DNA of 24,489 nt from Pseudomonadota bacterium (GCA_023423605.1 JAFAFF010000348.1:1-24489), one strand, 5' to 3'; positions 1 to 8,788 are shown, counted from the first letter of the stretch. Made by a program: numbers and translations. Notes: generated by a model not told the origin, from the sequence alone.

Positions 1-100
1 CGCCCAGCCCGCCCGGCCCCAGGCGTGAACCCCGCTCCTGCCTGCCAGTCACGAGGGGCCCCGCCGTTCGCCGGCTGTCCCGGAACGCAGCCGTTTACCG

Positions 101-106
101 CATAAT
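101..106 (+). promoter_or_regulatory. Possible -10 element of ruvB (leaderless or very short leader)
   Basis: CATAAT lies six bases before the ruvB ATG, and no Shine-Dalgarno-like purine run is visible between them. If this is the -10 box, transcription would start at or next to the start codon. No good -35 is visible; TGTCCC at 76-81 is poor and its spacing is long. Inference from position only. Confidence 0.25.
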
Positions 107-112
107 CACCGG

Positions 113-1153
113 ATGACCGACGACCGCATCATCGCCGCAGGCGCCACCCGTGAGGACGAGGCCGTCGACGCCAGCATCCGCCCGAAACGGATGGCCGATT
201 ACCTCGGCCAGGCACCGGTGCGTGAGCAGATGGACATCTACATCCAGGCCGCGAAGGCACGCGGCGATGCGCTGGACCACGTGCTGATCTTTGGGCCGCC
301 CGGCCTGGGCAAGACCACCTTGAGCCATGTCATCGCCAACGAACTTGGTGTGGCGCTGCGGGTCACCTCCGGCCCGGTGATCGAAAAGGCCGGCGACCTG
401 GCGGCGCTGCTGACCAACCTGCAGCCGCACGACGTCCTGTTCGTCGACGAGATCCATCGCCTGTCCCCGGTGGTGGAGGAAGTGCTGTATCCGGCGATGG
501 AAGATTTCCAGATCGACATCATGATCGGCGAAGGCCCGGCCGCGCGTTCGATCAAGCTGGATCTGCCGCCGTTCACGCTGATCGGCGCCACCACCCGCGC
601 CGGCCTGCTGACCGCGCCGCTGCGCGACCGTTTCGGCATCGTGCAGCGGCTGGAGTTCTATACGGTTGAAGAGCTGACGCGCATCGTGCGGCGCTCGGCG
701 ACCATCCTCGGCATCGACTGCACGGCCGACGGGGCAGGGGAGATCGCCCGGCGTTCGCGCGGTACCCCGCGCATCGCCAACCGCCTGCTGCGGCGCGTGC
801 GCGATTACGCGCAGGTGAAGGCGGGCGGCCACATCGACCAGGATGTCGCGCAGGCGGCCATGGTGATGCTGAAGGTCGATCCGGAAGGCTTCGATGAGCT
901 GGACCGGCGCTTCCTGCGCACCCTCGTGGATTATTTCGAGGGAGGGCCGGTGGGCGTCGAATCGATGGCGGCGGCGCTGTCCGAAGAACGTGGCACCCTG
1001 GAAGACGTGGTGGAGCCGTATCTGATCCAGCAGGGCTTCCTGGTGCGTACCGCGCGCGGCCGCATGGCCACGCACCGTGCTTACCGCCACCTCGGGCTGA
1101 AGCCCAAAGCGGCCCCGGCGGACCTGTTCGCGGAGCAGCCTGGCGATGAGTGA
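113..1153 (+). CDS. ruvB: Holliday junction branch migration ATPase RuvB
   Basis: RuvB is the hexameric AAA+ motor that, with RuvA, drives branch migration of Holliday junctions for RuvC cleavage in the cytoplasm. The 346-residue length is normal for the family. Visible motifs: Walker [10 protein letters not shown] at residues 61-69, Walker B with DEIH at 112-115, sensor 1 GATTRAG at 158-164, the arginine-finger region LRDRFG at 170-175, and a C-terminal winged-helix region ending near residue 330. The ATG at 113 puts the conserved SIRPK segment at residues 21-25, as expected. No ribosome-binding site is seen, but a CATAAT box lies just upstream. ruvA is not in the window; the 112 bases before the gene hold no recognisable coding sequence. 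The stop overlaps the ybgC start by 8 bases, so the two are probably cotranscribed. Confidence 0.98.
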   Translation: MTDDRIIAAGATREDEAVDASIRPKRMADYLGQAPVREQMDIYIQAAKARGDALDHVLIFGPPGLGKTTLSHVIANELGVALRVTSGPVIEKAGDLAALLTNLQPHDVLFVDEIHRLSPVVEEVLYPAMEDFQIDIMIGEGPAARSIKLDLPPFTLIGATTRAGLLTAPLRDRFGIVQRLEFYTVEELTRIVRRSATILGIDCTADGAGEIARRSRGTPRIANRLLRRVRDYAQVKAGGHIDQDVAQAAMVMLKVDPEGFDELDRRFLRTLVDYFEGGPVGVESMAAALSEERGTLEDVVEPYLIQQGFLVRTARGRMATHRAYRHLGLKPKAAPADLFAEQPGDE

Positions 1154-1577
1154 GCCCCGGTTCAGTTGGCCGACACGCATTTACTGGGAAGATACCGACG
1201 CGGGTGGCGTGGTCTACCACGCGCGCTATGTTGCCTTCATGGAACGGGCGCGCACGGAATGGATGCGCGCGCTGGGCTTCGGCCAGGAGCGCATGCGCAG
1301 CGAGCACGCAATGGTGTTCGCGGTGCGTGCCATGCAGATGGATTTCATCAGGCCGGCGCGGCTGGACGATGCGCTGGAGGTCACCGCCACGCTGGTGCAG
1401 TGCAGGCGCGCCAGCATGACCTTCGCCCAGCAGGTGCTGCGCGATGGCCAGGTGCTGTTGGCCGCGACGGTGCGGATCGCTGCGCTGGATGCGCAGAGCT
1501 TCCGTCCCCGCGGCATGGACGATGCGCTGCTGGCCGTGCTGAAACCCCACGAAACCCCACAACCCGAAAACACCTGA
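1146..1577 (+). CDS. ybgC: Tol-Pal system-associated acyl-CoA thioesterase YbgC
   Basis: YbgC is a hotdog-fold thioesterase acting on short-chain or acyl-ACP-linked acyl groups; it is encoded with tol-pal in many proteobacteria and is linked to phospholipid metabolism. The 143-residue protein carries the family signature near the N-terminus, [14 protein letters not shown], with the conserved Asp at residue 18 and His at 25, followed by the hotdog core. The start overlaps the last 8 bases of ruvB and has GGAG at 1132-1135. tolQ follows 22 bases after the stop. Motif and position agree, so the call is firm; the natural substrate cannot be read from the sequence. Confidence 0.94.
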   Translation: MSEPRFSWPTRIYWEDTDAGGVVYHARYVAFMERARTEWMRALGFGQERMRSEHAMVFAVRAMQMDFIRPARLDDALEVTATLVQCRRASMTFAQQVLRDGQVLLAATVRIAALDAQSFRPRGMDDALLAVLKPHETPQPENT

Positions 1578-1599
1578 TTGGCATACTGAGGAACAACGG

Positions 1600-2376
1600 A
1601 TGATCGCAATGCTTCTGGCCCTGCAGGCCACGGTGGTCGAGGCGCTGCCGGAGGATGTCACCGGCGCGGCCGCGCAGACCGCGGTACAGGCCTCCCGCAG
1701 CGGCATCAACTACTGGGAACTGATGAGCAAGGCCAGCATTCCGGTGATCATCATCGTGCTGCTGCTGCTGGCCGGCTCCTTCATCAGCTGGGTCATCATC
1801 TTCCGTAAGTCGCGCGTGTTCTCGCAGGCTACCCGCGAGGCCGACGAGTTCGAGAACCGTTTCTGGTCCGGTGCGGACCTGGGCAAGCTGTACAGCGCCG
1901 CCACCGACCGCAACCGCAGCGTGAGCGGCCTGGAAGCGATCTTCGAATCCGGCTTCCGCGAGTTCAACCGCCTGCGCGATCGTCGCGGCCTGGATGGGCG
2001 CGCGTTGCTGGAAGGTGCCCAGCGCGCCATGCGCACCACCTATACGCGCGAAACCGAGCGCCTGGAGCGCAACCTGGAGTTGCTGGCGAACATCGGTTCG
2101 ACCGCGCCGTACGTGGGCCTGGTCGGTACCGTGTTCGGCATCATGGTGACCATGCACGACATGATCAACAGCGGCGAGCAGGCCGGCATCGCCTCGGTGG
2201 CGCCGGGCATTTCCGAAGCCCTGTTCGCCACCGCCATCGGCCTGTTCGTGGCCATCCCGGCGGTGTGGGCCTACAACCGCTTCACCACCCGCGTGGAGCG
2301 CATGGCCGTGCGTTTTGAAACCTTCGCCGACGAGTTCAGCTCCATCCTGCAGCGCCAGACCGGCGTAGACGACTGA
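1600..2376 (+). CDS. tolQ: Tol-Pal inner membrane proton-channel subunit TolQ
   Basis: TolQ forms, with TolR, the inner-membrane motor that uses proton-motive force to energise TolA during outer-membrane constriction; it is a homologue of ExbB and MotA. The 258-residue product has three hydrophobic segments at about residues 46-67, 166-188 and 203-225, with a large cytoplasmic loop between the first two. This is the ExbB/TolQ pattern. The third helix holds the conserved stretch ISEALFATAIGL. About 35 residues precede the first helix. The ATG at 1600 is supported by GAGGA at 1588-1592, seven bases upstream. tolR follows after 20 bases. Confidence 0.97.
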   Translation: MIAMLLALQATVVEALPEDVTGAAAQTAVQASRSGINYWELMSKASIPVIIIVLLLLAGSFISWVIIFRKSRVFSQATREADEFENRFWSGADLGKLYSAATDRNRSVSGLEAIFESGFREFNRLRDRRGLDGRALLEGAQRAMRTTYTRETERLERNLELLANIGSTAPYVGLVGTVFGIMVTMHDMINSGEQAGIASVAPGISEALFATAIGLFVAIPAVWAYNRFTTRVERMAVRFETFADEFSSILQRQTGVDD

Positions 2377-2396
2377 GCCCCCGCGAGGAATCCGCC

Positions 2397-2811
<415 letters not shown>

Positions 2812-2822
<11 letters not shown>

Positions 2823-3882
2823 CGTCCTGCCGCCGCTGCGCGACGAAGAACCGGGCTGGGGCTGGCCGGTCGGCCTTGCCGCGCTTGTCCATCTGCTGGT
2901 CGCGCTGATCTTCATCGTCGCCTGGCTGTGGTCCCCCGAACGCAATACCGAAGCCGCCGCCGGCGATCCGGCGGTGCAGGCCGACATGGCGCTGTCGAGT
3001 GCGGAAACAGCGGCCGCGCGCCAGGCCCTGCGCCAGTCCGAACGGCTGGAGACCTTGCCCGAACCGGTGCCGGAGCCGGTGCCCGAACCGATTCCCGATC
3101 CGGTGCCGGAAGACACCGTGCCGCCGCCGCAACCGCTGCCCGAACCGCGCCCCATGGACGCGCCGACGCCGCAGCAGTCGCAGGCGCAGGAGCGCGTGGC
3201 ACAGCCGGACAAGGTGGACCAGGAGGCGGTCAACGCGCTGGCCATTTCCCAGGAAAAGGCCAAGCAGGAGCAGGAGGCCAAGCGCCGCCAGGAGCAGATC
3301 GACCTGACCGAACGCAAGCGCCAGGAAGAAGCCGAGCAGAAGCAGCGGCTGGCCAGGCAGCAGGAGGCCGACCGGCAGAAGAAGGTCGCCGAGGAAGAGC
3401 GCAAGGCCAGTGAGGCCAAGGCGGAGCAGGAAAAGCAGAAGAAGATCGCCGACCTGCGCGCCCGGCGCGAGCAGGCCGAGAAGGAGGCCAAGCTGGCCGA
3501 GCAGCGCCTGCGGCAGGTAGCAGCGGCACGCAACGCGGCGGCGTCGGCCAGCGGCAGTTCCAGCAGCGCGCCACAGCCTGCCGGCGGTGCCGGCGGCAGC
3601 AGCGACGACTTGAGTGCGAAGTACGCTGCGGCCATCCAGGCGAAGGTCACCGACGCCTGGATCCGCCCGGACAACATCCCGTCCGGCCAGCGCTGCCAGA
3701 TTTCCATCACCCAGTTGCGTGGCGGCCGGGTGCTGTCGGCCAAGGTGAGTGGCAGCTGCCCCTATGACGAGGCCGGCAAGCGGTCCATCGAGGCGGCAGT
3801 GCTCAACGCCCAGCCGCTGCCCTACGCCGGCTTCGAATCCGTGTTCGCCCGCGAGCTGACACTCAACTTCCGGCCGGACTGA
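2812..3882 (+). CDS. tolA: Tol-Pal system bridging protein TolA
   Basis: TolA spans the periplasm from the TolQR motor to TolB/Pal at the outer membrane. From the ATG at 2812 (inside the tolR end) the product is 356 residues. The same frame stays open upstream to 2743, but that part lies in the tolR coding sequence and encodes nothing like TolA. Order of parts: membrane helix at about 19-40; proline-rich repeat of PEPVPEP type at 83-101; a long charged Lys/Glu/Gln/Ala coiled-coil segment at about 135-240; a Gly/Ser linker with SGSSSS and GGAGGSS at 247-264; and the C-terminal TolA domain at about 265-356. Cys295 and Cys316 are placed to form the disulphide typical of that domain. The ribosome-binding site is weak, so coupling to tolR is likely. 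Confidence 0.95.
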
Positions 3883-3894
3883 CGCGCGCGTTTC

Positions 3895-4063
3895 GGTGGC
3901 TGATCGGCTCTGTTGGGCGACTGGCTTCGGTGGTTAACCGGCTTTGGAGGGCTGGCTTCAGTGGATGACCGGTTCTGGTGGGTGACTGGCTTTGGAGGGT
4001 GACTGGCTTCGGGGGAGGCTGGTTTTGGGGAGGCTGGTTCTGGTGGGTGACTAGTTCGGGTGG
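3895..4063. repeat. Left arm of tolA-tolB repeat block: about 10 degenerate 15-17 bp tandem units
   Basis: This is noncoding, strikingly G/T-rich DNA built from head-to-tail units of 15-17 bases. The clearest copies are GGTGGGTGACTGGCTTT at 3977-3993 and GGAGGGTGACTGGCTTC at 3994-4010; others begin at 3895, 3912, 3929, 3946, 3961, 4011, 4027 and 4042. The composition is unlike the flanking genes. The core GGTGGGTGAC reappears in inverted orientation in the right arm beyond the central palindrome. Confidence 0.85.
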
Positions 4064-4084
4064 GTGACGACCGTTGGTCGTCAC
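4064..4084. repeat. Perfect palindrome at the centre of the tolA-tolB repeat block
   Basis: GTGACGACC (4064-4072), loop GTT, then GGTCGTCAC (4076-4084) form a perfect 9-bp stem with a 3-base loop. The size and loop resemble REP/SMAG-type hairpins of Stenotrophomonas, but no GTAG leader is present here. It marks the point where repeat orientation switches. As RNA it could act as a terminator or stabiliser after tolA; no T-run follows. Confidence 0.85.
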
Positions 4085-4094
4085 GCCTTTCCGG

Positions 4095-4223
4095 GCCTGT
4101 GACGACGAACGGTCGTCACCCACCAAAGCTGCCTGTGACAAACGGTCGTCACCCACCAAGGCTGGCTGTGGCCAGCGGTCGTCACCCACCAAAGCTGCCT
4201 GTGGCCAGCGGTGGCCGCCAGTG
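4095..4223. repeat. Right arm of tolA-tolB repeat block: 33-36 bp tandem units
   Basis: Three tandem copies are visible at 4095-4130 (36 bases), 4131-4163 (33) and 4164-4196 (33), with a partial fourth from 4197. Each contains CGGTCGTCACCCACCAA; the complementary strand reads GGTGGGTGACGACCG, so these units are the inverted relatives of the left-arm units. A 33-base period keeps reading frames open (an 11-residue repeat on both strands), which produces spurious long ORFs here. I see no gene in the 3883-4337 gap. Confidence 0.85.
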
Positions 4224-4249
4224 ATTCCCCCCGAAGCCACGCACAGACC

Positions 4250-4278
4250 TTGCGTTCACACGTGTCTGGTTCATGATT
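4250..4278 (+). promoter_or_regulatory. Candidate sigma-70-type promoter for tolB
   Basis: TTGCGT (4250-4255), a 17-base spacer and ATGATT (4273-4278) lie downstream of the repeat block and 60 bases before the tolB start. The spacer contains an 8-base palindrome, ACACGTGT, at 4258-4265. Both hexamers are only partial matches, so this is a weak call, but a separate promoter for tolB would make sense given the repeat-filled gap after tolA. Confidence 0.25.
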
Positions 4279-4337
4279 GCGAAACCGTTCACCCGTGTCC
4301 TGTTATCCATCGTTGTGGTTTCCCGACTGAGCATTCC

Positions 4338-5657
4338 ATGAAAAAGATGCCCCGCTGGCTGGTCGCGTTTGCGGCTCTGTTGCTTCCCTTCGCCGCGCTT
4401 GCGCAGCAGAAGGGCCTTGAGATCGATATCGTGGGAGGCAGCGCCTCGGCCACGCCGATCACCGTGGTTCCCATGCCATATGAAGGTTCGACGGCCGCGC
4501 CGCAGACCGATGTGGCTGCGGTGATCCGCGCCGACCTGGACCGCTCCGGCCAGTTCCGCACCCTGCCCGAAGCGCAGATCGTCGAAAAGCCGGTGCGCGG
4601 CGGTGACATCCAGTTCCCGACCTGGCGCGCGCTGAAGCAGAACTACATCGTCGTCGGCCGTGTGCTGGACGCCGGTGCCGGTGCCTACCGCGTGGAATAC
4701 GAGCTGTACGACGTGCCCCGCGGCGAGCGCCTGCTGGGCCTGGCAATGACTGCCCGTGGCAACGCCATGCGCGATGTGGCGCACCAGATGGCCGATGCCA
4801 TCTACGAAAAGATCACCGGCGTGCGTGGTGCCTTCTGGACCCGCATCGCCTACGTCACCGCCAGCGGCCGCGGCGATGCGATGCGCTACGCGCTGATGGT
4901 GGCCGATTCCGATGGCTACAATCCGCAGACCATCGTGCGCTCGGCCGAACCGCTGCTGTCGCCGTCGTGGAGTCCGGATGGCGGCAAGCTCGCCTACGTG
5001 AGCTTCGAACGTGGCAATTCGGCGATCTACATCCAGAACATCGCCACCGGCGCACGCGAGCTGGTCACCAGTTTCCGTGGCATCAACAGCGCCCCGTCGT
5101 TCTCGCCGGATGGCAGCAAGCTGGCGCTGAGCCTGTCGCGTTCGGGCAACCCGGAAGTCTATTCGATGGACCTGGGCAGCAAGCAGCTGACGCAGCTGAC
5201 CAACCATCTGGCGATCGACACCGAGCCGACCTGGGCGCCGGATGGCAGCGCGGTCTATTTCACGTCCGACCGCGGCGGCCGTCCGCAGGTGTACAAGGTG
5301 TCCGCCAGCGGTGGCAGCGCCGAGCGCGTGACCTTCCAGGGCAACTACAACGCCAAGCCGTCGGTGTCCTACGATGGCAAGAAGGTGGTGGTGGCCCAGG
5401 GCGCCGGCAACAGCTACAAGGTCGCGATGATGGACAGTTCGCTGGGCTCGCCGCGCTGGAGCACGCTGTCCACCGGTTCGCTGGACGAATCGCCCAGCTT
5501 CGCGCCCAACGCGAGCATGGTGTTGTACGCCGCCCGCGAGGGTGGACGTGGTGTGTTGTATGCGGTTTCGGCGGACGCCCGCGTCCGTCAGCGCCTGGTG
5601 CTGGCCGATGGTGATGTGCGTGAGCCGGCATGGGGTCCATACCGTACCAAACGCTAA
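4338..5657 (+). CDS. tolB: Periplasmic Tol-Pal protein TolB (beta-propeller)
   Basis: TolB is a periplasmic protein that shuttles between Pal and the TolA C-terminal domain. The ATG at 4338 gives 439 residues with a clear Sec signal peptide (MKK, hydrophobic stretch, cleavage near ALA-QQ at residue 22). The frame is open upstream to 4074, but that part is the 33-bp repeat array and must not be taken as an N-terminal extension. The N-terminal alpha/beta domain is followed by a six-bladed propeller, recognisable from PD40-type repeats such as [30 protein letters not shown] and [16 protein letters not shown]. Length is normal for the family. pal starts 63 bases after the stop. Confidence 0.96.
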   Translation: MKKMPRWLVAFAALLLPFAALAQQKGLEIDIVGGSASATPITVVPMPYEGSTAAPQTDVAAVIRADLDRSGQFRTLPEAQIVEKPVRGGDIQFPTWRALKQNYIVVGRVLDAGAGAYRVEYELYDVPRGERLLGLAMTARGNAMRDVAHQMADAIYEKITGVRGAFWTRIAYVTASGRGDAMRYALMVADSDGYNPQTIVRSAEPLLSPSWSPDGGKLAYVSFERGNSAIYIQNIATGARELVTSFRGINSAPSFSPDGSKLALSLSRSGNPEVYSMDLGSKQLTQLTNHLAIDTEPTWAPDGSAVYFTSDRGGRPQVYKVSASGGSAERVTFQGNYNAKPSVSYDGKKVVVAQGAGNSYKVAMMDSSLGSPRWSTLSTGSLDESPSFAPNASMVLYAAREGGRGVLYAVSADARVRQRLVLADGDVREPAWGPYRTKR

Positions 5658-5720
5658 AAGAGTGTTAATATTTTCCAGGTTTAATCCACTCACCGGCTTA
5701 GGAGCCTCAAAGGTATCGCC

Positions 5721-6236
5721 ATGAACAAGACCACCCATGTTCTGCTTGTTTCCCTGCTGTCCGTGGCCGTCCTGGCCGGTTGCTCGAAGAAGGTGAAGGA
5801 AGAGCCGGCAGCGCCGGTCGACACCGGTTCGACCACCCAGCCGGCAGCCCCGACCACGTCCGGCCTGTACGGCCCGGGCGACCTGGACACCGACGCTTGC
5901 CTGCGCCAGCGCGTGGTGTACTTCGACCTGGACCAGGATTCGGTGAAGCCGGAATTCCAGGCCATCATGGCCTGCCACGCCAAGTACCTGCGTGACCGTC
6001 CGTCCTCGCGCATCACCCTGCAGGGCCACACCGACGAGCGCGGCAGCCGTGCTTACAACCAGGCCCTGGGCGAGCGTCGTGGCAATGGCGTCAACTCCGC
6101 GCTGACCGCCAACGGTGGTTCGGCCAGCCAGCTGACCGTCGTGTCCTACGGTGAAGAGCGTCCGGTCTGCACCGAGTCGGCCGAGTCCTGCTGGTCGCAG
6201 AACCGCCGCGTCGAAATCGTCTACACCGCGCAGTAA
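5721..6236 (+). CDS. pal: Peptidoglycan-associated lipoprotein Pal
   Basis: Pal is an outer-membrane lipoprotein that binds peptidoglycan and holds the outer membrane to the wall, under control of TolB. The 171-residue precursor has a short signal peptide with lipobox LAGC, the acylated Cys being residue 21. A Pro/Thr-rich linker follows to about residue 50, then the OmpA-like domain. The peptidoglycan-binding segment GHTDERGSRAYNQALGERR starts at residue 102. AAAGGT at 5709-5714 is a good ribosome-binding site for the ATG. The tolB-pal spacer is short but locally AT-rich (GTTAATATTTT at about 5664-5674), so a private promoter is possible. cpoB starts 3 bases after the stop. Confidence 0.97.
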   Translation: MNKTTHVLLVSLLSVAVLAGCSKKVKEEPAAPVDTGSTTQPAAPTTSGLYGPGDLDTDACLRQRVVYFDLDQDSVKPEFQAIMACHAKYLRDRPSSRITLQGHTDERGSRAYNQALGERRGNGVNSALTANGGSASQLTVVSYGEERPVCTESAESCWSQNRRVEIVYTAQ

Positions 6237-6239
6237 TCC

Positions 6240-7055
6240 ATGCGCATCGGCATCAAACTGATGCTGGTCGTGGCGGCAGCCCTGGTGGCTGCCGCTCCGG
6301 CGCATGCGCAGCGGCAGAGCCTGGCCGACCGCGTCGGCGCCATCGAGCAGCAGCTGTACAACAACACCGCCAACCAGGACCTGCTGAACCAGGTCAACCA
6401 GCTGCGCCAGCAGATCGGCCAGTTGCAGGGAACGGTGGAACAGCTGCAGCACGACAACGCCCAGCTCAAGCAGGCCAACCAGGATGCATTCCTGGATCTG
6501 GACGAACGCCTGAACCGCCTTGAAGGTGGCTCGGCTCCGGTGCCCACGGCCCCGGGCAGCAATGCCCCGCTGCCTCCCGTCCCGGCAGTGCAGCCTCCCG
6601 CAGCGGCCACTTCCGAGCGGCCGCCTTCGGTGCATGGTGATCCGGGCAGCCTCGCCGCCAACGGTGATGAGCGGACGGCCTACAACGTGGCCTTCGATGC
6701 GCTCAAGGCCGGCCGTTACGATGATTCGGCGCAGCTGTTCCTGAGTTTCCTGGAGCTGTACCCGAGTGGTGCCTACGCTCCGAACGCGCTTTACTGGCTG
6801 GGCGAAAGTTACTACGCCACGCGCAATTTCCCGATGGCCGAGCAGCGCTTCCGTGAGCTGGTCTCGCGTTATCCCACGCATGACAAGGCCGCCGGCGGCC
6901 TGTTGAAGGTTGGCCTGTCGCAGTTCGGCGAAGGCAACGTGGACCAGGCCCAGCAGACGCTGGAGTCGGTCGTGGCACAATATGCGGGCTCCGATGCCGC
7001 GCGTACCGCGCAGGACCGCCTGCAGTCGATCCGCCTGGGTCGGCAGATCCGCTGA
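6240..7055 (+). CDS. cpoB: Cell division coordinator CpoB (YbgF), periplasmic TPR protein
   Basis: CpoB links the Tol motor to PBP1B-driven peptidoglycan synthesis at the division site. The 271-residue precursor has a Sec signal peptide ending AHA-QR at residue 23. A coiled-coil trimerisation region rich in Gln/Leu heptads covers about 27-97. A Pro/Ala-rich linker follows to about 140, then a TPR domain (about 148-265) that starts at YNVAFDALKAGRY and includes YPSGAYAPNALYWLGESYY. This domain order matches YbgF/CpoB. The start is 3 bases after the pal stop and has no separate ribosome-binding site, so translation is probably coupled to pal. It is the last gene of the tol-pal cluster; a GTAG hairpin follows. 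Confidence 0.95.
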   Translation: MRIGIKLMLVVAAALVAAAPAHAQRQSLADRVGAIEQQLYNNTANQDLLNQVNQLRQQIGQLQGTVEQLQHDNAQLKQANQDAFLDLDERLNRLEGGSAPVPTAPGSNAPLPPVPAVQPPAAATSERPPSVHGDPGSLAANGDERTAYNVAFDALKAGRYDDSAQLFLSFLELYPSGAYAPNALYWLGESYYATRNFPMAEQRFRELVSRYPTHDKAAGGLLKVGLSQFGEGNVDQAQQTLESVVAQYAGSDAARTAQDRLQSIRLGRQIR

Positions 7056-7077
7056 CCCGCGCAGATCGTTGTTTCCT

Positions 7078-7100
7078 GTAGAGCCGGGCCTTGCCCGGCT
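7078..7100 (+). repeat. SMAG/REP-type GTAG hairpin after cpoB, possible terminator
   Basis: GTAG (7078-7081) is followed by AGCCGGGC (7082-7089), loop CTT, and GCCCGGCT (7093-7100), a perfect 8-bp stem. A GTAG tetranucleotide at the stem base is the hallmark of the SMAG REP family of S. maltophilia. It lies 22 bases after the cpoB stop and is followed by GCTTTCGTTT, so it may end or stabilise the tol-pal transcript. Confidence 0.75.
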
Positions 7101-7152
7101 GCTTTCGTTTCCGGTGCCGTGAATCGCGCGCCCCCCAGTCGATGTTCAAGCC

Positions 7153-7848
7153 ATGTCCAGTTCCGCCACCGCCGCCGCCACACCCAGCGACATCGTGCAG
7201 TCGTCGTTGCCGCGGCTTAAGATCACCGAGATATTCACTTCGCTGCAGGGCGAAGCGGATTCCGCTGGCTGGCCGACCGTGTTCGTGCGCCTGACCGGCT
7301 GTCCGCTGCGCTGCCAGTACTGCGATACCGCTTACGCGTTCCATGGCGGTACCTGGTGGGACATCGATGCCATCGTTGCCGAGGTGCAGGCACAGGGCGT
7401 ACGGCATGTCTGCGTGACCGGTGGCGAGCCGCTGGCGCAGAAGCGCTGCCTGGTGCTGCTGGAAAAGCTGTGCGACGCCGGGTTCGATGTGTCGCTGGAA
7501 ACGTCCGGCGCACTCGATGTATCCGCTGTCGATCCGCGCGTTTCGCGCGTGGTGGACGTGAAGACGCCGGGCTCTGCCGAAGTCTCGCGCAACCGTCTGC
7601 AGAACCTGCCGCTGCTCACCGCCCGCGACCAGTTGAAGTTCGTCATCTGCAGCCGCGAAGATTACGAATGGGCGAAGGCGATGGTGGCCGAACATGCGCT
7701 GGTCGAACGCTGCATGGTGTGGTTTTCGCCCAGCAAGGGACAGATCACCGCGCGCGAACTGGCCGACTGGATCGTGGCCGATCGCCTGCCCGTGCGTTTC
7801 CAGATGCAGCTGCACAAGCTGCTGTGGAATGACGAACCCGGCCGCTGA
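7153..7848 (+). CDS. queE: 7-carboxy-7-deazaguanine synthase QueE (radical SAM)
   Basis: QueE converts 6-carboxy-5,6,7,8-tetrahydropterin to 7-carboxy-7-deazaguanine, the ring-contraction step on the way to preQ0 and queuosine. The 231-residue protein has the radical-SAM cluster motif CPLRCQYC, with Cys50, Cys54 and Cys57 (CX3CX2C), and the SAM-binding GGEP at 90-93. Substrate-site features such as the N-terminal [20 protein letters not shown] are also present. The start has no strong ribosome-binding site; about 20 residues precede the conserved core, so a slightly later start cannot be excluded. It is followed by queC after 92 bases, in which I see no riboswitch or gene. queD is not in the window. 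Confidence 0.93.
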   Translation: MSSSATAAATPSDIVQSSLPRLKITEIFTSLQGEADSAGWPTVFVRLTGCPLRCQYCDTAYAFHGGTWWDIDAIVAEVQAQGVRHVCVTGGEPLAQKRCLVLLEKLCDAGFDVSLETSGALDVSAVDPRVSRVVDVKTPGSAEVSRNRLQNLPLLTARDQLKFVICSREDYEWAKAMVAEHALVERCMVWFSPSKGQITARELADWIVADRLPVRFQMQLHKLLWNDEPGR

Positions 7849-7940
7849 CACCGGCGGCGCGATGTCTGCTGCATCGCCAAGGACCCAATACCGGCGCGGG
7901 ACAGCGTGCTGGCTCTTTCCCCCAACCGGATGATCCCATC

Positions 7941-8606
7941 ATGAAGAAGGCAGTCGTGCTTCTCTCCGGCGGCATGGATTCGGCCGCCGTCATCGCCCTG
8001 GCCCAGGAACAGGGCTTTGCCGTGCATGCGCTGAGCGTGCGTTACGGCCAGCGCCACACCTCCGAACTGGATGCGGCCGCACGCGTGGCCAACGCCCAGG
8101 GCGTGGTCGTGCACAAGACCGTGGACGTGGATCTGCGCAGCATCGGCGGATCGGCGCTGACCGACGATATCGAGGTGCCCGAGGCGGGCGGCGAGGGCAT
8201 CCCGGTCACCTACGTGCCCGCGCGCAACACCATCATGCTGTCGCTTGCGCTGGGCTGGGCCGAGGTGCTGGGTGCCAATGACATCTTCTGTGGCGTCAAT
8301 GCCGTGGATTATTCCGGCTATCCGGATTGCCGCCCCGAGTTCATCGCCGCGTTCCAGGCGCTGGCCAACCTGGCCACCAAGGCGGGCGTGGAAGGCGCGG
8401 GCATCCGCGTGCATGCGCCGCTGCAGTTCCTGAGCAAGGCCGGGATCGTCAGCGAGGGCGTGCGGCTGGGGGTGGACTTCGGACTCACTGTTTCCTGCTA
8501 CAACGCCAATGCCGAAGGCGCGGCCTGTGGTCACTGCGATGCCTGCCGCCTGCGCGCGCAGGGCTTCCATGACGCGGGTGTGGCCGACCCGACGCACTAC
8601 GCCTGA
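7941..8606 (+). CDS. queC: 7-cyano-7-deazaguanine synthase QueC
   Basis: QueC is the ATP-dependent enzyme that turns 7-carboxy-7-deazaguanine into preQ0 with ammonia. The 221-residue protein opens with the PP-loop ATP-binding motif SGGMDS at residues 9-14. It ends with the zinc-binding cysteines Cys186, Cys196, Cys199 and Cys202 in [18 protein letters not shown]. The segment [17 protein letters not shown] is also typical of the family. Length matches the family. It follows queE on the same strand, so the two act in consecutive steps and are probably expressed together. A hairpin at 8616-8637 follows. Confidence 0.96.
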   Translation: MKKAVVLLSGGMDSAAVIALAQEQGFAVHALSVRYGQRHTSELDAAARVANAQGVVVHKTVDVDLRSIGGSALTDDIEVPEAGGEGIPVTYVPARNTIMLSLALGWAEVLGANDIFCGVNAVDYSGYPDCRPEFIAAFQALANLATKAGVEGAGIRVHAPLQFLSKAGIVSEGVRLGVDFGLTVSCYNANAEGAACGHCDACRLRAQGFHDAGVADPTHYA

Positions 8607-8615
8607 TCGCCGTGA

Positions 8616-8637
8616 CATCGCCACTCCGCTGGCGATG
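8616..8637 (+). terminator. Hairpin after queC, probable terminator
   Basis: CATCGCC (8616-8622), an 8-base loop and GGCGATG (8631-8637) form a perfect 7-bp stem ten bases after the queC stop. A second weaker stem, GGCCA (8639-8643) with TGGCC (8654-8658), follows directly. There is no T-run. The position between queC and the tRNA promoter fits a terminator. Confidence 0.5.
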
Positions 8638-8647
8638 CGGCCACGGG

Positions 8648-8677
8648 TTCCCCTGGCCGTGCGAACCGGGTTAAAAT
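8648..8677 (+). promoter_or_regulatory. Candidate promoter of tRNA-Lys
   Basis: TAAAAT at 8672-8677 is a good -10 box, 34 bases before the tRNA. It is followed by a GC-rich discriminator (GCACGCCC) of the kind seen at stringently controlled stable-RNA promoters. The -35 is weak: TTCCCC at 8648-8653 with an 18-base spacer. Confidence 0.45.
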
Positions 8678-8711
8678 GCACGCCCTCCGGTGCAAGGCCG
8701 GGGGCAGCAAT

Positions 8712-8787
8712 GGGCCGTTAGCTCAGTCGGTAGAGCAGAAGACTTTTAATCTTTTGGTCGATGGTTCGAATCCATCACGGCCCACCA
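8712..8787 (+). tRNA. tRNA-Lys (anticodon UUU)
   Basis: A full cloverleaf can be drawn. Acceptor GGGCCGT (8712-8718) pairs with ACGGCCC (8777-8783). The D-stem is GCTC/GAGC, and the anticodon stem GAAGA/TCTTT encloses loop CTTTTAA with anticodon TTT at 8745-8747. The T-stem is GATGG/CCATC around TTCGAAT. The discriminator base is A and the 3' CCA is encoded. The recombinase remnant just downstream, pointing at this gene, suggests that the tRNA 3' end served as an integration site. Confidence 0.97.
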
Positions 8788-8788
8788 T

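Noticed and set aside
1..112. Tail of a gene upstream of ruvB
   Set aside because: One frame ends at a TGA at 26-28 after eight codons; this is too little to support a gene.
3863..4240. 125-codon minus-strand open frame over the tolA-tolB repeats
   Set aside because: It is open because the repeat period is a multiple of three over the right arm; its composition is repeat-driven, it overlaps the tolA end and it has no recognisable domain.
4074..4337. N-terminal extension of TolB through the repeat block (frame open from 4074)
   Set aside because: The extension is the translated 33-bp repeat (11-residue periodicity), and the ATG at 4338 gives a perfect signal peptide and normal TolB length.
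4182..6980. 932-codon minus-strand open frame opposite tolB, pal and cpoB
   Set aside because: It is antisense to three firmly identified genes; no domain is visible.
7849..7940. PreQ1 riboswitch between queE and queC
   Set aside because: No C-rich loop/A-rich tail pseudoknot arrangement could be found, and the location inside the gene pair would be unusual.
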